Source of the DNA: Candidatus Woesearchaeota archaeon
GTDB lineage: Archaea > Nanobdellota > Nanobdellia > Woesearchaeales > BM511
Length of the DNA: 5,894 nt
NCBI GenBank assembly: GCA_018221175.1
Contig: JAAOYE010000030.1
Coordinates: 1-5,894, forward strand
Direction: 5' to 3'
The position numbers and the translations under genes are program-made. Below the pieces are notes generated by a model. It was not told the DNA's origin. It saw nothing but the letters and a program-made list of their open reading frames with translations, and made no database searches. Positions 1-4,662 of this stretch are shown here, in pieces. Numbering within the stretch: the stretch's first letter is position 1; every line of letters starts with the position of its first letter.

Positions 1-1587
1 AAAAAACAAGGGGATGATGTAACAAAAGCAAAGGATTTAGCCGATGACGTGATTTCAACATCAAAAAGTATGCAAAAAAAGCTAGAAGACAATGCAGTTG
101 AAGTAAGTTCTGTTTCAGATGTGTCTGGAGATTTGGAAAAGGAAGGAAAACTGCTTAGAAACAGGATAACAGATCTTTATAATGAAGGCATGGATATTGT
201 TAATCTAACACAAACAGTCATTGATGAAGGTTCGTTTTCAAATCAAACCTTGGTAAATAAATGGGAAGATGAACTTGATGAGTTGCAGGATACCGACGGA
301 GATTTGTGGCAGGCATGGAATGACTCAATTGCTGCAAAAGACAAATTTATTAACTCTTCAAATAAGCTCACAGCTTCTGTTTCTACAATGCTTGCTGCAG
401 TAGAAGACGCTGAGGAAAAGAAAAATGAAGTCATTGCTGAACTCAAAAACGGTCTTGATATGGATATGGATGAGCTGCAGGACAACTTAGAAGACATAGA
501 CACAGCGATGACAGGAATACTTGCAGATATTAGTCAAATAGAGGTTATCAGCGCACAAAACATTGTGTCTCCAATCACTACAAGCATAGAGACTGTTGTT
601 GCAGAAAAGTCGCAGCTTGACTACCTTTTTCCAAGCCTAATAGTGCTTTTGATAATGTTTATTAGCATATTGCTTTCTTCAACACTTATCATCATGGAGA
701 AAAACTCAAAGGCATACTTTAGAAATTTCACAACGCCAACTAGTGACTTTGTGTTTATACTTGCAACTTTTGTGACTAGTATTGCCTTAATGATTGTTCA
801 GATCCTTGTGGTTTTAGTTATTGCAGGAATCATTTTCAAGACACCGTTTTTGCAAAATTTCTTTAGCATCACGCTTTTGATTTTTCTGATATCTTCAGTG
901 TTTGTCTTAATTGGCATGGCAATAGGTTACATGTTTAATACTGAGCAGACTGCGATGATAGGTGCGATAAGTGTTGGAGCACTTATACTTTTAACATCAG
1001 ATATTATCTTACCAATAGAAAATATGCCAGTATACGTTCAAAATCTTGCAAGGGTTAGCCCTTTTGTGATGGGGTCTAATACGCTTCGAAAAGTAATTTT
1101 GTTTTCTGCTGGTTTTAGAGATATTAAAGGAGGGATATTAGGGCTTTCATTAACAATAGTAATAATTTCTGTTTTGATATTTGGCATCCAGCAGGCAATG
1201 AAAGCACACTTCTTTGCAAAGTTTTCAAGGAACAGGAAATCCAAAATCCTTGACAGGCCTGAAAACGTCAATGATATTTTCAAAATAAATGATGTGATAA
1301 TAAAGGATGAAAAGGAGCTTTACAGGTTTATCAAGAGGCTTCATCGACACGAATTCAAAAAGCTTGTGTATAGAAGAACAAACAGGGTTGCAGACTTCGC
1401 CATTGAAGTGCTAGGCGATGAGAAGCTTTCAAAGAAGCTTTTGAAGATGAAAACAAGATGGGGTGTTCTTAAAGTTATCGAGCTTTACAGGCCAGCACAA
1501 AAAACGGTTGAGAAAAAAGCCCTAGTTTCTAAACCTGAAGGGGAAAAAACAAAAACAGCAAAGAAAAACATAGCTAAAAAGAAGTGA
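1..1587 (+). CDS. ABC-2-type membrane protein (YhgE/Pip-like), 5'-truncated, with DUF5752-like C-terminal domain
   Basis: The frame is open from base 1, so the gene starts upstream; 528 codons are visible and residues are numbered from base 1. Residues 1-205 are polar and rich in Asp, Glu, Lys and Leu, like an extracytoplasmic coiled-coil region. Hydrophobic segments follow at about 208-232, 251-279, 287-312, 318-339 and 377-399. Before the last one, PVYVQNLARVSPF and a nearby TLRKVILF resemble the conserved C-terminal part of ABC-2 permeases. In the YhgE/Pip family an N-terminal membrane segment precedes such a region, and it would lie outside the window. Residues 427-497 form a soluble domain (KELYRFIKRL, ADFAIEVLGDEKL) matching, from memory, the DUF5752 pattern common in DPANN archaea. 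A Lys-rich tail ends the protein. It is likely an export or envelope-related permease; the substrate is unknown and no ATPase gene is visible. The membrane class is fairly sure, the subfamily less so. Confidence 0.75.
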   Translation, partial: KKQGDDVTKAKDLADDVISTSKSMQKKLEDNAVEVSSVSDVSGDLEKEGKLLRNRITDLYNEGMDIVNLTQTVIDEGSFSNQTLVNKWEDELDELQDTDGDLWQAWNDSIAAKDKFINSSNKLTASVSTMLAAVEDAEEKKNEVIAELKNGLDMDMDELQDNLEDIDTAMTGILADISQIEVISAQNIVSPITTSIETVVAEKSQLDYLFPSLIVLLIMFISILLSSTLIIMEKNSKAYFRNFTTPTSDFVFILATFVTSIALMIVQILVVLVIAGIIFKTPFLQNFFSITLLIFLISSVFVLIGMAIGYMFNTEQTAMIGAISVGALILLTSDIILPIENMPVYVQNLARVSPFVMGSNTLRKVILFSAGFRDIKGGILGLSLTIVIISVLIFGIQQAMKAHFFAKFSRNRKSKILDRPENVNDIFKINDVIIKDEKELYRFIKRLHRHEFKKLVYRRTNRVADFAIEVLGDEKLSKKLLKMKTRWGVLKVIELYRPAQKTVEKKALVSKPEGEKTKTAKKNIAKKK

Positions 1588-1590
1588 ATG

Positions 1591-1600
1591 TTTATTAATA
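1591..1600 (+). promoter_or_regulatory. TATA-box-like element of the AK6 kinase gene (leaderless promoter)
   Basis: TTTATTAATA lies at -32 to -23 relative to the ATG at 1623, the usual archaeal TATA distance if transcription starts at the start codon. No Shine-Dalgarno sequence precedes the ATG, which fits a leaderless mRNA. The same 10-mer sits at the same distance from the regulator gene on the other strand. The surroundings are AT-rich, so the box alone is weak evidence; the repeated spacing is what supports it. Confidence 0.55.
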
Positions 1601-1622
1601 AAATTCTATTTCTTAAAGTAAA

Positions 1623-2147
1623 ATGATACAAGAAAATTCACAAAAATTTTCTGTACATGATAATGTCAAAACATTATCAGTACTGAAATCTAATAAATTT
1701 CATGTAATTATTGTAACCGGCACTCCCGCAACAGGAAAGACAACTATTGCTAAAAAAATAGCAGAAAAAAAGAATTTTGAGTATGTTGATGTAAATGTAG
1801 TAATAGAAAAAAATAAGCTTGAGTCTGGTTATGACGAAAAAAGAGATTCTAAAATTATCAATACTGAAAAATTGAATAATTTATTGATAGAAAAAATCAA
1901 AAATTCAAAAAATATTGTTATTGATTCCCATCTGTCCCACTATCTTCCAAAAGAATATGTGGATTTATGTATCGTTACAAAGTGTGGCTTAAAAGAGCTT
2001 GAAAAAAGGCTAAAACAAAGAGGATACTCTGAGGAAAAAATCAGGGAAAATCTTGACGCAGAGATTTTTGACACATGCAAAACAGAAGCACAAGAACAAG
2101 GCCATAATGTTAAGGTCGTGTGGTCTGATAAAGAAGTTGAAGTTTAG
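1623..2147 (+). CDS. Adenylate kinase, AK6/Fap7 (hCINAP) family
   Basis: This 174-aa P-loop kinase belongs to the family that interconverts ATP+AMP and 2 ADP; in eukaryotes Fap7 also acts with ribosomal protein uS11 in small-subunit maturation. The Walker A motif GTPATGKT is at residues 33-40. GYDEKRD (69-75) corresponds to the AK6 substrate-site region and DSHLSHY (101-107) to the Walker B-like segment. RGYSEEKIRENLDAEIFD (133-150) is the AK6 lid and C-terminal signature. Family members usually begin just before the P-loop, so about 26 N-terminal residues are extra here. No in-frame ATG, GTG or TTG lies between 1623 and the P-loop, which supports the upstream ATG. The gene is very AT-rich (8 G/C in bases 1861-1920) compared with its neighbours. 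It ends 3 bases from the convergent regulator gene. Its own promoter-like box suggests it is transcribed separately from the permease gene. Confidence 0.88.
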   Translation: MIQENSQKFSVHDNVKTLSVLKSNKFHVIIVTGTPATGKTTIAKKIAEKKNFEYVDVNVVIEKNKLESGYDEKRDSKIINTEKLNNLLIEKIKNSKNIVIDSHLSHYLPKEYVDLCIVTKCGLKELEKRLKQRGYSEEKIRENLDAEIFDTCKTEAQEQGHNVKVVWSDKEVEV

Positions 2148-2150
2148 GAT

Positions 2151-3080
2151 TTACTCCAACACTTCGACTGAGTCTATCTTTCCATCACCGTCAAGGTCAA
2201 ACCCTTGGACAACAGCGTAGAACTGCTTTTGGCCTGTGAAACGAGAAAGGACTTGTTTTGTATGGCGGGTGAGTGCAAGCACAGCTGCCTTTGTTCCAAC
2301 AAACCTGATGCCAGCGATTATTATTATGTTGTAGTCAGGGTTCTTTGGGTTTGGAACTCTTGCAATCATCCCCACAGTATCATCAGTGTATGTGTCTTTT
2401 TGAGTGATTATTCCCCATGGCTTTTTATCTGAAAATTTTGCAGGAAGAGCTTCATTAACCTCGCCGCAAATCAAATTTGTCACAGGCCCACCAACAACTA
2501 TAAGGTTTTTTTCAACATCTAGGTTTATGTCTGTGTCAAGCTTGACGCTAAAATCTTTTGGCACGTCGCAGTGTCCTCCAAAAAAAAGAGAAAGGTCTAT
2601 TGCGTGGTGCCCGTCTCTTGCTCGCGCCTTGTGGGGTCCGTGAGGGTCAGGTGAGCCCACAACAAAATAAGAGTCAAAGACATTGTTTTTTACAAAACCA
2701 TCCAAGAATTTTGAGAGTGCTTCATCTTTTTTTTCAAGAAGGTTTTTGATGTTTGCCCAGTCTTTTGAAAGGCTAATTGCAAAACCAGTTGACTTTGGAG
2801 AAAACTTTTTGGCAGTTGTCCCTCTTATTTCTTTTTTCTCAACGATTTCAAGCACGTCAGCTTTGACAAGCTGCTTTATGTGATAATATATTTTTTGTTC
2901 ATGAAGCTTCATGTGCTTTGCTAGCTCTGCAGGGTACATTGGTTTTTTTAATAGCAGCTCGAGGATTTTTAGTCTTGTTGGGTGGCTGATGTTTGATAGA
3001 GACTCCGCGTTTTCAAGTATCATAGCAGGCAAATACTTTAGATTTCCATTGTCATCCTTAACTAAATATGATTTTTCCAT
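2151..3080 (-). CDS. ArsR-type winged-helix regulator with S-layer-like C-terminal domain and terminal EF-hand loop
   Basis: The 309-aa protein has no signal peptide or membrane segment, so it should be cytosolic. Residues 27-95 are an ArsR-type winged helix: SHPTRLKILELL is followed by a recognition region near LHEQKIYYHIKQL and a basic wing. A linker helix (104-132) leads to an alpha/beta domain with VVGSPDPHG (140-148), ARARDGHHAIDL (152-163), a hydrophobic strand ending in GGPVTN (197-202), and VGMIARVPNPKNP (236-248) followed by a strand and GTKAAVLAL (262-270). The GGPxxN, NP and AG...GT-AA pattern resembles, from memory, the C-terminal domain of archaeal S-layer proteins. Residues 295-306, DLDGDGKIDSVE, fit the canonical 12-residue EF-hand calcium loop. 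It is probably a one-component sensor; the ligand is unknown, Ca2+ being one candidate. A near-palindrome at its start suggests autoregulation. It is divergent to the glm operon, which may be a target. The HTH call is firm; the C-domain function is open. Confidence 0.85.
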   Translation of the reverse strand: MEKSYLVKDDNGNLKYLPAMILENAESLSNISHPTRLKILELLLKKPMYPAELAKHMKLHEQKIYYHIKQLVKADVLEIVEKKEIRGTTAKKFSPKSTGFAISLSKDWANIKNLLEKKDEALSKFLDGFVKNNVFDSYFVVGSPDPHGPHKARARDGHHAIDLSLFFGGHCDVPKDFSVKLDTDINLDVEKNLIVVGGPVTNLICGEVNEALPAKFSDKKPWGIITQKDTYTDDTVGMIARVPNPKNPDYNIIIIAGIRFVGTKAAVLALTRHTKQVLSRFTGQKQFYAVVQGFDLDGDGKIDSVEVLE

Positions 3081-3107
3081 AATATTATAAGAATTTTTAT
3101 AATATTA
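3080..3107. promoter_or_regulatory. 28-bp imperfect palindrome, candidate operator of the divergent regulator
   Basis: Arms AATATTATAA (3081-3090) and TTATAATATT (3097-3106) are perfect reverse complements around GAATTT. Counting the outer and inner pairs, 13 of 14 pairs match over 3080-3107; only 3091/3096 fails. The site spans from the regulator's start codon into its TATA box (3103-3112), where a bound dimer would block TBP or polymerase. ArsR-type dimers bind such palindromes, so autorepression is inferred. With almost only A and T, such symmetry arises by chance more often than usual. Confidence 0.4.
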
Positions 3108-3112
3108 ATAAA
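3103..3112 (-). promoter_or_regulatory. TATA-box-like element of the regulator gene (leaderless promoter)
   Basis: On the minus strand this reads TTTATTAATA, at -32 to -23 from the ATG at 3080, identical in sequence and distance to the box before the AK6 gene. It is preceded by GAAATA, compatible with a purine-rich BRE. No Shine-Dalgarno sequence precedes the ATG, so the mRNA is probably leaderless. The box overlaps one arm of the 28-bp palindrome. Confidence 0.6.
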
Positions 3113-3154
3113 TATTTCTATAATTAATTGAATAATTAAACTTTTATAATCAAG

Positions 3155-3166
3155 TATTAATAAATA
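3155..3166. repeat. Second copy of TATTAATAAATA (first at 3103-3114)
   Basis: TATTAATAAATA occurs exactly at 3103-3114 and 3155-3166, and its first nine bases recur at 3185-3193. The copies are 52 and 30 bp apart. On the minus strand the second copy contains the same TTTATTAATA box as the regulator promoter, so it could be an alternative upstream promoter or a repeated protein-binding site. Chance recurrence in a stretch of about 7% G/C is quite possible. Confidence 0.25.
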
Positions 3167-3186
3167 AAAATGAATAAAATTAAATA

Positions 3187-3243
3187 TTAATAATTATAAA
3201 CTAAAAATAAGTCTTTAAAACTATAAAAATAATAAAATAACAT
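3187..3243 (-). CDS. Possible 18-codon micro-ORF with a Shine-Dalgarno sequence, upstream of the regulator
   Basis: On the minus strand AAAGGAG is followed after 5 bases by ATG (3243-3241) and 18 codons, MLFYYFYSFKDLFLVYNY, ending in TAA. A GGAG at good spacing is striking in such an AT-only stretch. The rightward TTTTAAA box (3284-3290) is nearly symmetric and could also drive leftward transcription starting near 3260. The peptide would be hydrophobic and aromatic-rich, perhaps a leader peptide or membrane microprotein. AT-rich DNA readily encodes Phe, Tyr and Leu, so this may be spurious. Confidence 0.18.
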   Translation of the reverse strand: MLFYYFYSFKDLFLVYNY

Positions 3244-3283
3244 AGAATCTCCTTTATTATTACAAAATTTTTTTTAGTCAAGC

Positions 3284-3290
3284 TTTTAAA
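3284..3290 (+). promoter_or_regulatory. TATA-box-like element of the glm operon (leaderless glmM)
   Basis: TTTTAAA (within AGCTTTTAAAC) lies at -29 to -23 from the glmM ATG at 3313. The bases between it and the ATG contain no Shine-Dalgarno sequence. Box distance and missing ribosome site together fit transcription starting at the ATG. A run of eight T lies just upstream (3268-3275). Confidence 0.6.
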
Positions 3291-3312
3291 CAAAACAACA
3301 CCAAAATACACC

Positions 3313-4662
3313 ATGAAAAAACTATTTGGAACTGACGGTGTGCGTGGTAAAGCAAACACATACCCAATGACCGCAGAAATAGCCCTAAAACTTGGCATGG
3401 CAGCAGGCAAAGTATTTTCTAATGGCAAGAAAAAACCAATTATAGTCATTGGAAAAGACACAAGGATATCTGGCTACATGATAGAATACGCAATAACTGC
3501 AGGACTAACAAGCATGGGTGTAGATGTATTACTAGCCGGTCCAATGCCAACGCCTGCAATAGCACATCTTGTACGATCATTTGCAGCAGACGCAGGAATA
3601 GTAATATCAGCAAGCCACAACCCAGCAGAAGACAACGGAATCAAATTCTTTGATAATAATGGGTTTAAACTACTCGAAGAAAAAGAAAAAGAGATAGAAA
3701 GACTAGCCTTATCAAAACATCTGGACACTTCCAAAGTTACCGGAAAACAAATTGGAAAGGCAAAAAGAATAGACGACGCACAAGGGAGATACATAGAATT
3801 TGTAAAAGGATCAATACAAAGCCAAAGCCTAAAAGGAATAAAGATAATCCTTGACTGCGCTAATGGGGCGGCATACAAAATCGCCCCTCTCATATTTCAA
3901 GAGCTAGGAGCGGAAGTTATAGTTTTAAACAACAAGCCAGACGGCATGAACATAAACAAAAACGCAGGGTGCATACACCCAGAAATTCTTATAAGCCAGG
4001 TTAAAAAAGAAAACGCTGACATTGGAATAGCACTTGACGGCGACGCAGATAGGGTTTTGCTTGTTGATGAAAAAGGAGAGATTGTCGATGGGGACGAGAT
4101 AATTGCTATATGGACAAAACACAAAGTAGACAAAGACATGATGAAAAACAAAAAAGTAGTTTCGACTGTGATGTCTAACCTCGGATTTGAAGATGCAATG
4201 AAACAAATTGGGGTTAGAGTAGTGAGGACTGCTGTAGGTGACAAATATGTTTCTTTAAAGATGAGAGAAATTGACAGTCTTATTGGAGGAGAACAGTCAG
4301 GACACATCATATTTTCAAGATACTCAACAACTGGAGATGGAGTGATATCAGCGCTTCAAATTCTTAAAGTAATGAAAAAAACAGAAAAGAAACTCTCTGA
4401 CTTGAAGAAAATCATGGAAAAATATCCCCAAATACTTTTAGGTGTAAATGTTAAGAAAAAAAAGCCAATAGAGAAAATGAAGAAAGTCAAAGCAGAAATT
4501 GACAATGCAAGAAACATCCTGAAAAGTGAAGGCAGGATACTAGTAAGGTATTCAGGAACAGAAAACAAATGCAGAGTGATGGTCGAAGGAAAAGACGCAA
4601 TCCTAATAAAAAACCTAGCAAAAAATATTGCTACAGCAATAAAAAAGGAGGTAGGAGCATGA
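3313..4662 (+). CDS. glmM: Phosphoglucosamine mutase GlmM
   Basis: This cytosolic enzyme converts glucosamine-6-phosphate to glucosamine-1-phosphate, the middle step of UDP-GlcNAc synthesis. At 449 aa it has the normal length for GlmM of the alpha-D-phosphohexomutase family, and all key motifs are intact. FGTDGVRG is at residues 5-12. The catalytic serine loop SASHNP (99-104) places the phosphorylated Ser at 101. The Mg-binding loop DGDADR is at 242-247, and the GlmM-type sugar-binding loop GGEQSGH at 325-331. The phosphate-binding loop RYSGTEN is at 412-418. VMSNLGFE and RTAVGDKYV also point to GlmM rather than PGM/PMM. The ATG at 3313 directly precedes the usual N-terminal motif and has a TATA box at leaderless distance. 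Its stop overlaps the start of the next gene (ATGA, 4659-4662). The order glmM, glmU-like, glmS makes the assignment firm. Confidence 0.95.
   Translation: MKKLFGTDGVRGKANTYPMTAEIALKLGMAAGKVFSNGKKKPIIVIGKDTRISGYMIEYAITAGLTSMGVDVLLAGPMPTPAIAHLVRSFAADAGIVISASHNPAEDNGIKFFDNNGFKLLEEKEKEIERLALSKHLDTSKVTGKQIGKAKRIDDAQGRYIEFVKGSIQSQSLKGIKIILDCANGAAYKIAPLIFQELGAEVIVLNNKPDGMNINKNAGCIHPEILISQVKKENADIGIALDGDADRVLLVDEKGEIVDGDEIIAIWTKHKVDKDMMKNKKVVSTVMSNLGFEDAMKQIGVRVVRTAVGDKYVSLKMREIDSLIGGEQSGHIIFSRYSTTGDGVISALQILKVMKKTEKKLSDLKKIMEKYPQILLGVNVKKKKPIEKMKKVKAEIDNARNILKSEGRILVRYSGTENKCRVMVEGKDAILIKNLAKNIATAIKKEVGA
4647..4652 (+). promoter_or_regulatory. Strong Shine-Dalgarno site GGAGGT deciding the glmU-like start
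   Basis: GGAGGT lies 6 bases before the ATG at 4659, inside the last codons of glmM. It fixes the start at 4659 instead of the in-frame ATG at 4569, and the resulting protein begins MKALILAAG, as this family normally does. It contrasts with the leaderless first gene of the operon. Confidence 0.85.

Larger units (their letters stand above)
3081..3312. other. Divergent, extremely AT-rich intergenic region
   Basis: This 232-bp spacer separates the leftward regulator from the rightward glm operon. Bases 3081-3240 contain only 11 G/C (about 7%). It holds the regulator's TATA box and palindrome, copies of TATTAATAA at 3103, 3155 and 3185, a possible micro-ORF on the minus strand (3187-3243), a run of eight T at 3268-3275, and the glmM TATA box at 3284-3290. 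No RNA gene is apparent. Confidence 0.8.

Noticed and set aside
243..503. Minus-strand 86-codon Ser-rich frame opposite the permease coiled-coil region
   Set aside because: Poly-Ser is what the reverse strand of Asp/Glu/Leu-rich coding sequence gives; no start signal.
49..1587. GTG at 49 as the start of the permease gene
   Set aside because: The frame is open to base 1 and no ribosome site or promoter box precedes the GTG; a YhgE/Pip-like protein should also have an upstream membrane segment.
1588..1622. Terminator between the permease and AK6 genes
   Set aside because: Only short T runs of three and no hairpin; too weak to call, though some termination there is possible.
2205..2883. Several plus-strand open frames opposite the regulator gene
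   Set aside because: They overlap one another and lie antisense to a protein with clear domains; none shows a recognisable motif or ribosome site.
3170..3190. Plus-strand six-codon ORF (MNKIKY) about 25 bases after a CTTTTATAAT box
   Set aside because: Far too short to support, with no ribosome site, in DNA where such patterns arise by chance.
3081..3312. CRISPR array, tRNA or riboswitch in the intergenic region
   Set aside because: No regularly spaced repeats with unique spacers, no cloverleaf, and too few G/C bases for a stable structured RNA.
3201..4310. Minus-strand open frames opposite glmM and its upstream region
   Set aside because: They are antisense shadows of glmM, whose motifs are intact; the encoded sequences are Ser/Phe/Pro-rich without domain signs.
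4569..4658. In-frame ATG at 4569 as start of the glmU-like gene, adding 30 residues
   Set aside because: The added part is a Lys/Arg-rich out-of-frame reading of glmM's conserved C-terminus; the ATG at 4659 has GGAGGT at 6 bases and gives the family's usual MKALILAAG start.
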